From assembly GCF_038618305.1 (NCBI RefSeq), contig NZ_CP152017.1, positions 3,323,001 to 3,387,000 on the forward strand: a stretch of DNA of 64,000 nucleotides, given 5' to 3'. A model generated the notes under the pieces. It saw only the letters and a program-made list of their open reading frames with translations. It ran no database searches and was not told where the DNA came from. The stretch comes from Sporosarcina sp. FSL K6-2383 (GTDB taxonomy: Bacteria > Bacillota > Bacilli > Bacillales_A > Planococcaceae). Of the stretch, positions 1 through 8,227 are shown piece by piece; the stretch's first letter is position 1, and each line of letters starts with the position of its first letter. The translations under genes and the position numbers were made by a program.

Positions 1-92
1 AATAATAATATTCTTTTGCCGCTCTTTGCTAAAAAATATCCTGCCGCCATCCCCATCGAACCAGCGCCAATTACAATTACATCATAATGCAT
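1..92 (-). CDS. FAD-dependent oxidoreductase, N-terminal fragment (SolA/sarcosine oxidase-like)
   Basis: Only the first 30 codons are in the window; the gene runs off the left edge. The start is the ATG at 92-90, preceded by a strong GGAGG-type ribosome site around 106-112. The peptide begins MHYDVIVIGAGSMG and continues with small residues and AGYFLAKSG. This is the dinucleotide-binding beta-alpha-beta fold (GxGxxG/A) at the N-terminus of FAD-dependent amino-acid oxidases. The GAGSMGMAAGYFLA wording is typical of N-methyltryptophan/sarcosine oxidases (SolA type). With so little sequence the substrate cannot be fixed. It may be a host gene just outside the accessory region. Confidence 0.7.
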   Translation of the reverse strand, partial: MHYDVIVIGAGSMGMAAGYFLAKSGKRILL

Positions 93-138
93 AGTACGTT
101 TCCTCCCTCGCAAATAAATATCCTACAACTAAATTTAT

Positions 139-276
139 CAATTACGCCTCGGCGTAATTGCGTTGGGATTTTGAATTGTGCACAGCACAAGTAGCTCCCT
201 TCAAAATCCCTAACATCCGCCGGAGGCTTAACTTGAATCAGCAGAGAGTTTAAAACTCCCTGCTGATTCAAGTTAA
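139..276. repeat. Dispersed hairpin repeat, family 1, copy A
   Basis: This copy lies just upstream of the oxidoreductase start. It begins with a perfect 10-bp palindrome (CAATTACGCC / GGCGTAATTG, 139-160). A GGGATTTTGA / TCAAAATCCC pair (165-174, 201-210) and a GACATCCGCCGGAGGC-like block follow. It ends with perfect 17-bp arms (228-244 and 260-276). Further copies are at 19713, 30283, 42809, 51646 and 54558, with fragments at 27714 and 53505. Confidence 0.85.
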
Positions 277-351
277 ATATTGGCTACTATTTTCTTATTT
301 TACCACTTAACCACTCTCGCTTATGTACAAATATGAATACCTAGAATCTGC

Positions 352-517
352 TTAATATAGAAGGTTCGACGAATTACGGTCATTCAACGTTTCACGTATT
401 TTTTTGATCAAAGTAAGATTCCAAGTTTTATCGGACGTATTGCCGTCCTCAAACTTAGCTAGTACAAGGATTCACTCAGGTGTCACACTCATTCCTAGCA
501 CAATCTGAATATAACGC
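352..517 (-). pseudogene. Degraded coding remnant of unknown family
   Basis: Read on the minus strand, one frame gives about 50 codons (RYIQIVLGMSVTPE, an in-frame stop, then ILVLAKFEDGNTSDKTWNL and a short tail ending at 352). The composition looks protein-like but the start and middle are broken. I do not recognise the family. The rest of 277-557 shows nothing else I can support. Confidence 0.25.
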
Positions 518-557
518 TAATCGAATTGAATTTTCGCTATATGTGGCCATAGAAAAA

Positions 558-598
558 CACCCCAAAAGTTAGATTTTGACTCTAACTTTTGGGATGCA
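558..598. mobile_element. IS3-family end remnant
   Basis: The 41 bp match the terminal sequence of the complete IS at 13764-15234, including the inner mirrored motif (CACCCCAAAAGTTAG ... CTAACTTTTGGGATGCA). The transposase genes are absent. The outer CA end abuts the duplicated ssrA-flank sequence at the same point where the right end of the complete IS abuts its copy. Confidence 0.7.
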
Positions 599-986
599 CT
601 TCACACCAAGGTTTTCAATGGGAGGTTACTCTTTCTGAGTAAACATCTTCACTTGTAATGACTTTGGTTAACCGCCCTTAAAGCGGAATGTAACTGAGAC
701 CAGCTGGACGCTTCCTAGACGTTCAGCTTTTCTTATTATATATTAATTTTACTACATTCATACCGAATCAACACATTTAGTGAAGAATACCAGGTTATAA
801 AAACAAATCAGGATTGTTTCAGAACCCGGTACCCTACTTGATACGACTGCATTTGCACCATATCTTAATATGGAAGTGGCGGGAGTCGAACCTGCCGCCC
901 AGAGGCTCTAACACTTAAGCGTCTACACGTGTAGATTGTCTATTAGGTTTTGCACATCAGTAGCCGGCAATCAGGGTGTCCTGTGT
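579..986. repeat. Left copy of ssrA-flank direct repeat
   Basis: About 400 bp align, with scattered substitutions and small indels, to 15215-15618. The shared part runs from the IS end through a stretch holding GGTTTTCAATGGG and TTAACCGCCCTTAAAGCGG into the tmRNA 3' domain. The match ends at TCCTGTGT, after which the sequences differ completely. The two copies bracket the accessory genes. Confidence 0.85.
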
Positions 987-1002
987 TTGTGGCGCTTCCA
1001 TA
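869..1002 (-). pseudogene. Truncated, diverged tmRNA (ssrA) 3' end
   Basis: On the minus strand this contains the tmRNA T-arm (TTCGACTCCCGCC), the CTTAAGTG-containing segment and the 3' acceptor strand, but no tag reading frame and no 5' domain. The T-stem has a mismatch that the real tmRNA lacks. A reversed copy of the acceptor end (GGCGCTTCCATA, 991-1002) lies at the far side, so the fragment is bracketed by a 12-bp inverted repeat with 869-880. It is most likely a non-functional remnant. The bases from 1003 to 1324 hold only AT-rich sequence and a weak imperfect hairpin near 1110-1134. Confidence 0.75.
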
Positions 1003-1324
1003 CCTATTTACTTTGCGATGTTATTCACAAGGGAGTATTACATATTAACGAACTTGGTTCAATTACCTTCTAAGGACGATTATATCATATGATTATAATT
1101 AAAAGAGAATCCTCAAAATAAGGACTCTCATTAAGTATATATTCATAGTTATGACTATAACAAACTTCTGTTGTGAGAAACATTGCTACAACGGATGCTG
1201 CGTTTTACAATGCAGAACGAGTTATAGAGCCGTTCACTCATATTTTTTTATAGATATACCACTTATCTTCACTTCTTAATAAGAACCACTATAAACCAAT
1301 TCAAACTTCTTGTGAAACCACACC

Positions 1325-2056
1325 TTAAGTGGTGCTTACTGTCTGCTTATAAGCCTCATATTGTTCTCCTAAGCCACGTAGTTTTTCTTCGAGGTACAAA
1401 CACAATTTTTTAGAAAACCTATTAAAATAAACAACATATCCCTCTATCTGCTTGTGAGTCATATTAGGAGTTTTATCTTGATGACTTATTTGATTTCTCA
1501 AATTTACGATGTTATTATAAATAACTTCAAAATTAATTACTTGGGAATTCTCTAGTAATGAATGTTCATTATCTGAATACAGAACAATTGTCTCAAACAC
1601 ATTACTTATTTCTATATTGCTAAACAATTTCCTCAATTCCCTCGCGCCGTGTTTCCCATAATTAAACTTATTAGATATATTCAATCCAACAAAAGTTGCT
1701 TCTTGCTCCTGCCATAATTCTGCTAATTCTTTTAAAACTTGAATACTCTTTTCCTCATTGTGAACATGTTCGATAGTCAAAGATAGTTCCTTTATCCTGG
1801 TAATAGAATGCCTTATTTTCAACTGTTCGGATATCAAAAGATTGGCTACATTCATAGAATTTATATTTTCAACATATTCTTCTACAATATCTTCCACAAA
1901 GACCTCAAATTTAGCCGTGAGAAGCAGCAATGCACTTTTATTTAAAGCTGCATATTCACTCTGCATATCTTCGCATATGCTTGCTAGTCCCATTAGTCTT
2001 CCCACTTCTTCCAAAGCTTTGTTAAATTTAGTAAAACTCTCGAGTTGATTCGGCAT
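1325..2056 (-). CDS. HEPN-domain protein (MAE_28990/MAE_18760-like)
   Basis: This is a 243-residue, helix-rich cytosolic protein. Near the C-terminus it has the R-x4-H signature of HEPN ribonucleases (R187 and H192 in LRNQISHQDK). The N-terminal half (SALLLLTAKFEVFVEDIVEE) resembles the RiboL-PSP/MAE_28990 HEPN group, which is often found next to DUF262 genes. It starts 4 bp after the stop of the DUF262 gene with its ribosome site (GAGGGTG) inside the end of that gene, so the two are one transcript. HEPN proteins in such pairs are usually RNA-cleaving toxins or effectors. That role here is inferred from the motif and the neighbour, and I cannot name a target. Confidence 0.7.
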   Translation of the reverse strand: MPNQLESFTKFNKALEEVGRLMGLASICEDMQSEYAALNKSALLLLTAKFEVFVEDIVEEYVENINSMNVANLLISEQLKIRHSITRIKELSLTIEHVHNEEKSIQVLKELAELWQEQEATFVGLNISNKFNYGKHGARELRKLFSNIEISNVFETIVLYSDNEHSLLENSQVINFEVIYNNIVNLRNQISHQDKTPNMTHKQIEGYVVYFNRFSKKLCLYLEEKLRGLGEQYEAYKQTVSTT

Positions 2057-2060
2057 TTTT

Positions 2061-3197
2061 TTACACCCTCATGACTTTATCTAAATGAGTTATCCATTCA
2101 TTTAATCTGTACTCTAAAACTTTAGTGTCAGATGTTCCTTGGGTAACAGACAGATTAAATCTTGGTTTATTTAATAGCTCTATATATAATGTTAATATTT
2201 CTGTTTTTTTTGCTTGAATTTCTTCAAATGTATACTGTTCAAAACTAATCATTATTACATCCATTATTGCTTTATTAATTTTTGTCTCAAAGCCATCATC
2301 ACTCAGCTTTCGGAATGCTTTATCTCCAAAAACTTCAAATACAGAATCAATCACTTTGTTAAACTTATCTTCAAGTTTTTGTATTATATCTATATTAAGG
2401 TTTTGATTACTTTCAAAATAAGAGTTTAAATATGTCTTTGTAGCACCTTTATAATTTCTGATTGAGTTTTTTTCGCTATCGAAATTCTCTGAAAATGAAA
2501 AATAACGCAATATCATTTCGCAATCTACCATTCTCTTGTGCGGCAATTTTAATCCTAACATATTTAAAAACTTTGGATTCTTAGCTAGATGCTTTAGTAA
2601 ATTATTTAAACTGCCTCTATATAAACAATTTCTTAGTTCTTGCTCGTTCAATTTTACAGAACCAGTGTTTAATCGCATAAAAATGTCATACTTAATTTCA
2701 GGATGCGAATCATTGAAAATTAAAATTACTCGTAGACTCCCATTATTTAATACTCTCTTAGCTTTTGGATTAAGGTCTTCATATTTTTCTCCATTTAATT
2801 CACTTAAGATTTTCAGACCACTTAACTTAAAATTATTTTCATAGAACCTCTTTAAAGCATTTAACCTTTGTAGTCCATCAACAATATTCCAACTACTATC
2901 TTCTTCTTCTGAGGCATAGATAACTGGTATAGGGATATTAAGCAATATAGACTCAATTAATAAAGAAGCCTTTTTATTATCCCATACATAATTGCGTTGA
3001 TATTCAGGATTTAAAATAATATCGTTTTCCCTAACCATTCTTACTAGGTCACCTACACTTTTATCATAAGCCTGTACCCTTAGCTTTCTCTGCTCAGTAG
3101 GTATTTCATTGATTTCCTCATCATCCTCTATCTCTACATCAATTATTTTATCCTCGAATTCTTCTGTCTCTTCACGAAAATATAGCAGTTCACTCAT
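2061..3197 (-). CDS. DUF262 (GmrS/ParB-like nuclease fold) protein
   Basis: The protein has 378 residues from the ATG at 3197, which has an AGGGGTG site 6 bp upstream; a GTG at 3206 overlaps that site. After an acidic N-terminal segment (about residues 9-33) comes the DUF262 domain. It shows PEYQRNYVW (64-72) and DGLQRLNAL (107-115), the conserved DGxQR motif of this ParB/Srx-like fold. DUF262 is the N-terminal part of GmrSD-type modification-dependent restriction enzymes and hydrolyses NTPs. The HNH-containing GmrD part (DUF1524) is absent. Instead a HEPN gene follows in the same operon, suggesting a two-gene defence or toxin module. The family call is firm and the role is inferred. Confidence 0.8.
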   Translation of the reverse strand: MSELLYFREETEEFEDKIIDVEIEDDEEINEIPTEQRKLRVQAYDKSVGDLVRMVRENDIILNPEYQRNYVWDNKKASLLIESILLNIPIPVIYASEEEDSSWNIVDGLQRLNALKRFYENNFKLSGLKILSELNGEKYEDLNPKAKRVLNNGSLRVILIFNDSHPEIKYDIFMRLNTGSVKLNEQELRNCLYRGSLNNLLKHLAKNPKFLNMLGLKLPHKRMVDCEMILRYFSFSENFDSEKNSIRNYKGATKTYLNSYFESNQNLNIDIIQKLEDKFNKVIDSVFEVFGDKAFRKLSDDGFETKINKAIMDVIMISFEQYTFEEIQAKKTEILTLYIELLNKPRFNLSVTQGTSDTKVLEYRLNEWITHLDKVMRV

Positions 3198-3538
3198 TTT
3201 ATACACCCCTATTTCATCTTTCTGTTAAGTTTACAATATATTCATTAAATTAATGCCTATTATACTATTAAACTGTATAATAAGTATAGGATTATAACCA
3301 TTTCCCATAATAACAGATAATAAAAGTTAAATATTCACTATTAAAGGCGAAATGAAAAAATTAATAGGCGAGGGTCTAATTAGTGGTCAATATGATATTT
3401 ATAAGTTCCTAAATACAAATCGTTATTAGGACATCCCTTGTTCAACTTAGGGGACAGGTTATTTCAACAAGAAGAATGAAAAGTTAGATTAAAATTTAAT
3501 TATATAACTAATCTAATTAACGAGAGGGACAAACCTAT
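3198..3538. other. Intergenic region between divergent genes
   Basis: This AT-rich stretch of 341 bp must contain the promoters of the DUF262 gene (leftward) and the split HEPN gene (rightward). A GAGAGGG ribosome site precedes the rightward ATG at 3539. I see no convincing hairpin, operator or small gene. Confidence 0.4.
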
Positions 3539-4365
3539 ATGAAATTTGAGGAACAACACCAAAACTATAAGACATATTCACACGAAGATTATAATATGAA
3601 TACATTCCCATTCTTTTTTATTTCTGACTTAAAGGGATTTATTCATTCTCAATTTATGAAGGAAGACCCTGATGAATCAAATGGTATTGCTTTAGAATTA
3701 CAACATAAACTTGCTGCCATAGCTAGTTTAGACCCGGCTTCCAATGGACCTTATGAGTATATATTCGATGAGATAATAAGTACGTTAAGAAAGTTGGAGA
3801 AGAAGGGCTTTACTAACTTAATGGATGGGCTTGCTTTAATATTGGCTTTTCTTAGATGTGACGTGGAATTTAATAATTTTTTTAAAGAAACAAGCATCGG
3901 ATATACCGCTACATTATCGAGCGGAGAGATTTTTTGGGAATTAAGAGAAGATGTAGATTCTTCAATAAAAAAATAGAGGAAGTCATTCCTTTAATACCTA
4001 ACGTTTACAAAGATACAATAGCAAGTTTGGAACATGCCATTAAACTATTTAATGATGCAGAAAATGATGAAAAATCACGAAAAAATGCTCTAAGGGAATG
4101 TATATCGGCTGTAGAAGGTTTTGTGAAATCAATAACAGGTACAAACGACATTAAAATAGCTGACCAACGAATATCTAAAGAAAAATATGCCCATCCAATA
4201 ATAACTCGTGATGCTTTAAAGGTATGGAATCATATAAATACCGACCTTCTAGATGTAAGGCATGGAAACAATGAATTTATATCAAAACTAGGTATTGAGG
4301 AAGTTACTTATTATATAGAGAGATTAGTTGCCTATATAAAATATCTAAATAGTAAAACTAATTAA
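3539..4365 (+). pseudogene. Split HEPN/Abi-like protein, one-base shift at an A7 run
   Basis: Two overlapping frames, 3539-3976 and a second frame ending at 4365, join into one protein of about 276 residues if the ribosome slips back one base at the seven A at 3966-3972. In the first frame the codons read ATA AAA AAA TAG, the A-AAA-AAA arrangement that supports -1 slippage. The spliced peptide reads SSIKKIEEVIP. The second half has a HEPN-like layout (RECISAVEGFVKSI then LLDVRHGNNEF), similar to the C-terminal domain of AbiJ-type abortive-infection proteins. The first half is not recognised. Loss of one A from an A8 run, a sequencing error and real frameshifting are all possible. Confidence 0.55.
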
Positions 4366-4523
4366 CCTTGTGCATTATTGTATCTAAAGTAACGGAAGCT
4401 TTAGATGAATAAGGAGCAGAAAAAAACCTCAAATAAAGATGTTTCTGCTTCCCTATAAATGTCTATTAATATAAGTAAAGTTCACCTCCCAACAATATTG
4501 GATATCATTTCCTCCTAGTGTAA

Positions 4524-4680
4524 TTAAATCACATTATCCTCTAAAAGTTTTTTCAATAATATCTCCTCTATATCCTTTAAATCTTCTGGATATAGCTCAA
4601 TAATTAGTATTTATTTTGCCCACAAATACTTAACTTCTTTAAAACCTTTCTCGAATTGCTCCCTATTTGATTGTTTTTAT
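4524..4680 (-). pseudogene. Coding remnant with internal stop
   Basis: On the minus strand one frame reads QFEKGFKEVKYLWAK, a stop, then IELYPEDLKDIEEILLKKLL and a final stop at 4524-4526. Stops also occur just upstream. It looks like the eroded C-terminal end of a charged helical protein. I do not recognise it. Apart from this, 4366-4686 shows nothing else. Confidence 0.25.
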
Positions 4681-4686
4681 TAAGTT

Positions 4687-5126
4687 CCTTTCCCGAGAAT
4701 GAGTATTGCAGACGGAATGAGCCAGTAAGTGCGGGAAAGGGAGCCAGCGATGATTACCGCCATGGGAATATAGCACTACTGCCATAGTTTTACCGTTGAA
4801 TGCCATGAAACTTACCACGCAATGCCACTGTATGTGCCAGTATGTGCAGACGCATATCAGCTGGGGAGAAAGTGCAGTTTCAGTACGACCTTAAGGCGGT
4901 ATGCGCTAGATAACGACTTGACATGGAGCCTCTACGGGCATGAGTCCCAAGCCAGGAAATCAGCAACACGTGCTGACTTGCCCCGCAAAGGCAATCATGC
5001 CCGCCTCTCCATGTAAAGTTGTAAGAAAAGGGATTGCTAACCTCCCCCAGTCGTTGTGTATCGGTGTCCATTCCCGGTTGAAGTGTATTTATAGTTGCTC
5101 AACGTTCAAGAAGACCGACACTTTCT
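4687..5126. ncRNA. Candidate large structured RNA, unknown class
   Basis: This GC-richer block in AT-rich DNA has at least nine nested complementary segments. A first hairpin pairs 4687-4695 with 4732-4740 (CCTTTCCCG/CGGGAAAGG). A second domain pairs 4744-4751 with 4856-4864. A third domain is closed by 4867-4874/5119-5126 (AGAAAGTG/CACTTTCT). Inside it are 4909-4918/5049-5062, 4921-4928/5007-5014 (ACATGGAG/CTCCATGT) and 4935-4943/4995-5003 (CGGGCATGA/TCATGCCCG). The last encloses two hairpins, 4960-4976 and 4978-4994. Another hairpin lies at 5075-5117. Frames across it are short and not protein-like. I could not match it to tmRNA, RNase P, group I or II introns, OLE or riboswitches from memory. 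The transcribed strand is unknown. Confidence 0.55.
4700..4725 (+). repeat. 26-bp inverted motif, left copy
   Basis: The 26 bases starting TGAGTATTGC and ending AATGAGCCAG recur in reverse orientation at 8302-8327 with 24 of 26 identical. Here the motif fills the loop of the first hairpin of the RNA candidate. The two copies bracket the polymerase/WYL/helix-turn-helix/zinc-ribbon genes. Confidence 0.6.
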
Positions 5127-5214
5127 AGCCAATCCTTCACTACTAGCACATGTTCTGTAAGCACCATGCCTTGCCGACTTAATATTCCCACTATCACGTA
5201 TCACATCGCTCCTC

Positions 5215-6474
5215 CTACCCTTTGTGTCCTCCAACCAACGTTGATCGTTTAATGGCTGTGCCTGCATCCGTTAATGAGATTGCTCGAAGTATCGCAGTAG
5301 AACCATATCGATTCCGAATGCGATCCATCACCTTTCCAACTTCTCTGCCACGCCAGTTATCCTGCTCAAACAAACTCAGCTGTATGGATTGCTCGTTTTC
5401 TAATTTTGTAATCGAGATCGACACCTGTCGTACTGATCGAGCATCATAGTTTTCGCTTAACAGTTCTTTACAAACTTCATAAATTTTCATCGTTTCGTTC
5501 GTCGCTTCACTAATAGTGCGAGAACGTTGAAAGCCCCCACCCAATGTATTTTTACTATACCCAATACCTAAACTTATTGTTCGCCCTGCTTTGGATGCAT
5601 CTCTCGCTCTTTTAGCAACATCCTCACACATTTCTAATACGACTGCCCTAACTTCGGCAATTGTTTTGTAGTCACGCATCAATATTTGGCTCTTGCCATA
5701 GCTAATCTGACCTTCTGGCATTTGTTCGTTTATTTTTGATAAGTCAATGCCCCAAGCGTGATGATACAACTGGTTGCCCATAATGCCGAATTTCTTTTCA
5801 AGCATTTCTAGCGAAGCGTGGGCAAGTTCCCCAACTGTAAATATCCCCAATGCGTTCAACGATTTTTCTGTTCGGCTTCCGATGCCCCACATTTGAGAGA
5901 GTGGGGACACTGGCCACAACTTCGTTTGTACGTCTTCAAATGTCCACTTGGCAAACCCTTTTTTCTTAGCTTCTAAATCAAGTGCCAATTTTGCTAGTAG
6001 CATGTTGGGACCCATCCCTGCCGTTGACGGTAAACCTAGCGTCTCATAGATTTCACTTTGGATTTCTCGAATGGTCTGTTCGGGATTTCCCCACAACCTT
6101 TCGGTACCTGTTAGGTCAATAAAAGATTCATCAATACTGTAGACGTGAATGGATTCTGTCGGGACGTATTTATGCAAAATTCTAGTGATAGACATCGAAA
6201 TCTCAAGAAAATATGCCATTTTCGGCTCGTATAGTCTAACCTCTGGATGTTTCGGGATTTCATACAGCCGATTTCCAGTTTTTATTTTGAATCGCTTTTT
6301 CATCGCTGGCGATGCTGCTAATACGACCGATCCTTTTTGTTGCAGGTTTCCAATAACCGCTATCGGAACAGTTCGTACATCCAAATTATACAAAGTAGCT
6401 ATACAACTTGCGTAAAAGCTCATCATGTCTATACAAGCGATTTGTCTGTTTGGGAATTTGCTGTAATCGAACAC
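5215..6474 (-). CDS. Y-family DNA polymerase, UvrX/ImpB type
   Basis: This 419-residue translesion polymerase has the palm-domain acidic residues D16 (ACIDMMSFYA) and D115-E116 (YSIDESFIDL). A helix-hairpin-helix-like thumb (WGIGSRTEKSLNALGI) and a C-terminal little-finger region ending in an SLFEQDNW-type clamp-binding segment follow. It matches the phage/plasmid UvrX branch rather than chromosomal DinB. It starts with GTG at 6474, sharing one base with the stop of the WYL gene, so the two are translationally coupled. The LexA-like box ahead of the WYL gene suggests damage induction. The family is certain, but activity is untested. Confidence 0.9.
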   Translation of the reverse strand: MFDYSKFPNRQIACIDMMSFYASCIATLYNLDVRTVPIAVIGNLQQKGSVVLAASPAMKKRFKIKTGNRLYEIPKHPEVRLYEPKMAYFLEISMSITRILHKYVPTESIHVYSIDESFIDLTGTERLWGNPEQTIREIQSEIYETLGLPSTAGMGPNMLLAKLALDLEAKKKGFAKWTFEDVQTKLWPVSPLSQMWGIGSRTEKSLNALGIFTVGELAHASLEMLEKKFGIMGNQLYHHAWGIDLSKINEQMPEGQISYGKSQILMRDYKTIAEVRAVVLEMCEDVAKRARDASKAGRTISLGIGYSKNTLGGGFQRSRTISEATNETMKIYEVCKELLSENYDARSVRQVSISITKLENEQSIQLSLFEQDNWRGREVGKVMDRIRNRYGSTAILRAISLTDAGTAIKRSTLVGGHKG

Positions 6475-6707
6475 TAAATAGCATCCCTTTCTTTGTTGAC
6501 GATAGGAACAAGAGCCAATATGTTTTCAATTAAAAAAGTACGTCTAGACTGCCGTAGATGACAATATGCTCGAAAAGAAACTTCACCAACTTGGATGACC
6601 ACTATCTTCCTTTTGCTGACTACACCGCTTTTATCGATATACATCATATCCAAGAGCGAACCACAATCCATTGACCTCGTTAACCGGTTAAGCACACCTG
6701 TTCTCAT
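6474..6707 (-). CDS. Small WYL-like domain protein
   Basis: This 77-residue protein has the pattern MMYIDKSGVVSKRKI ... FRAYCHLRQSRRTFLIENI. The pattern resembles the WYL ligand-binding fold (tyrosine near the strand end, Y-C-x-x-R, R-x-F). There is no DNA-binding domain, so it is a stand-alone WYL-like unit. Similar short genes precede uvrX-type polymerases in Bacillus phages and plasmids. The stop overlaps the polymerase start by one base. It may sense nucleic acid or ligand and modulate the polymerase, but that is conjecture. Confidence 0.65.
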   Translation of the reverse strand: MRTGVLNRLTRSMDCGSLLDMMYIDKSGVVSKRKIVVIQVGEVSFRAYCHLRQSRRTFLIENILALVPIVNKERDAI

Positions 6708-6725
6708 TCTTTTCTTCAGTATAAA

Positions 6726-6737
6726 GAATGTATGTTC
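6726..6737. promoter_or_regulatory. LexA/SOS-like box
   Basis: GAATGTATGTTC matches the Bacillus core GAACNNNNGTTC at all but one defined base and lies 19 bp upstream of the WYL-polymerase operon. That position fits SOS control of a translesion polymerase. Confidence 0.5.
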
Positions 6738-6752
6738 TTATCGCAATGTTTG

Positions 6753-7559
6753 TTAAAATAAAAGCTCATCTACCGACACATCATATTCCATAAAAATATC
6801 AGCAAACAACGCCTTATCAATCAAATTTCGGTATACGCCATCAAAATAACCAGCAATATTTCGAACCGTTTTGCGCTTTGTCGCTTGAACAGCAATATGA
6901 AGTGCTTGCATAGCTAATTGTTCGAGTAATTCTCCTTGGTGTGCGTGAATACTAAATTTCAACATGCGTAATGACTGTGCACGATAAATCCCGAACAATT
7001 GACGGGCTATGGAGCTGTCACCAATCGTCGTGGACAATAAATCTTTCATTCTTCCAAACAACGTAGTTGGTGTAGATATCGGCTCCGCAGGATACGTATC
7101 TGTAAGAGTATTGGTCTTTATGTTTTTAGTTTCAAAAGAAAATGATTCAGCATCGGGAACAACGTCGTCAGCCTTACTGTCACTAAGCTTGTCCACTGTT
7201 GCCGGCATGGTCAAAGTCGACTGGTCAACGAAGGGCAAAATAGTGTAAATGTTAGCACCAAGTCCGTTCGTAACGGGGCGAATATAATGGATACGTTCGA
7301 TGATGCCGAGGCTTTCCAATTTACGAATGGCACGGCGAACGGTTACGTTGGACTTGCCAATTTTGTCTGCCATCGTGTCGTGCTTTAAATGTGCAGCACC
7401 GTATTTCACGGAGTAACGACGAATCATATCAAGTACAGCACGATCTGTTGGATTCATCTCGCTCCAATTTTTGTTAACGTGACGGCGTGTTGCCTCGTCC
7501 ATATCTTGTGCATTTGTGAAATGTGCGTAGGCTTTTAAGTAAGTTGTCATGGTGGTCAT
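6753..7559 (-). CDS. Winged-helix protein, plasmid/phage replication type
   Basis: The protein has 268 residues. After about 30 residues comes a helix-turn-helix (LDMIRRYSVKYGAAHLKHDTMADKIGKSNVTVRRAIRKLESLGIIERI is the region at roughly 43-90, with KSNVTVRRAIRKLE as recognition helix). A basic segment (VQATKRKTVRNIAGYFDGVYRNLIDKA) sits near the C-terminus. This arrangement is common in plasmid and prophage helix-turn-helix proteins linked to replication. The start could be the ATG at 7559 or that at 7550, which has better spacing from the GGGG site. Its own gene precedes the WYL operon on the same strand. The domain is clear and the role is inferred. Confidence 0.6.
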   Translation of the reverse strand: MTTMTTYLKAYAHFTNAQDMDEATRRHVNKNWSEMNPTDRAVLDMIRRYSVKYGAAHLKHDTMADKIGKSNVTVRRAIRKLESLGIIERIHYIRPVTNGLGANIYTILPFVDQSTLTMPATVDKLSDSKADDVVPDAESFSFETKNIKTNTLTDTYPAEPISTPTTLFGRMKDLLSTTIGDSSIARQLFGIYRAQSLRMLKFSIHAHQGELLEQLAMQALHIAVQATKRKTVRNIAGYFDGVYRNLIDKALFADIFMEYDVSVDELLF

Positions 7560-7630
7560 GCCCCTTTTATTCTTTATATAGAGGGGAATGAGGAAATCGG
7601 ATACATATTTAAAAATATATTAAATAAAAG

Positions 7631-7660
7631 AAAAATCCTTCTGTGGAAGCAAGGATTTTA
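7631..7660. terminator. Hairpin with A/T flanks between divergent genes
   Basis: AAAATCCTT and AAGGATTTT form a 9-bp stem (about 7631-7639 and 7650-7658) with A/T-rich flanks on both sides. It lies between two divergent genes, so it may end antisense transcripts or a leader. I cannot assign it to either gene. Confidence 0.35.
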
Positions 7661-7811
7661 TCTAATGCATGTTTACTATCCTAAATAATTCTTTTCAATG
7701 CCCTTCCCCACTTTTTTTATGTGCATGTCTTTTTATCAGTATTTGTCGAAACATTTATAAAGGACTTTTTCCCTTCTCACCGAATTATGACTATAGAAGG
7801 AGGAGAACGCT

Positions 7812-8090
7812 ATGAAATGTATTAAATGCGGGATACAATTTAGCGAAGCCGACATTATGGTTATGGAAGAGCACGATTTACAGATTTGCGATTCATGCGA
7901 ATTGAAAACGGAACTCTTTTTAATTACTAACGCCGGGGTCAAATTCGCAGTTGAAGGGGAAAATCCAAATGAAGCTCTCCAAAATTGGGGACGCTTCGCA
8001 ATGAAGATGGGATTCATACATGAAGATGAACTTGCTACAATTCAGGTCGAACCACAAATAATCGAGCACGTTATTTTGGTACAAGACTAA
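7812..8090 (+). CDS. Small zinc-ribbon protein
   Basis: The protein has 92 residues and starts at an ATG 7 bp after a strong AGGAGGAG site. Two CxxC knuckles (C3-C6 in MKCIKCG and C26-C29 in ICDSCE) would bind one zinc ion. The rest contains a short alpha/beta part (ALQNWGRFAMKMGFIHED). It is followed by a good terminator, so it is a single-gene unit. I do not recognise a named family. It may be a regulator or adaptor of the mobile region. Confidence 0.6.
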   Translation: MKCIKCGIQFSEADIMVMEEHDLQICDSCELKTELFLITNAGVKFAVEGENPNEALQNWGRFAMKMGFIHEDELATIQVEPQIIEHVILVQD

Positions 8091-8227
8091 CATGCGCACC
8101 AAATATATCCAATAATGTTACATGATTTAAACTAATCTTCTTTAAAACAACTTTAGTGAACTTGTTCGTTGGGTAATGAAGTTATTCACAAACAATTAGA
8201 GAATAAAAGACTCAGATAAGGTAAACA

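Noticed and set aside
4822-5128. Three overlapping 60-64 codon frames on both strands
   Set aside because: They lie inside the structured RNA candidate, and no frame resembles a protein family.
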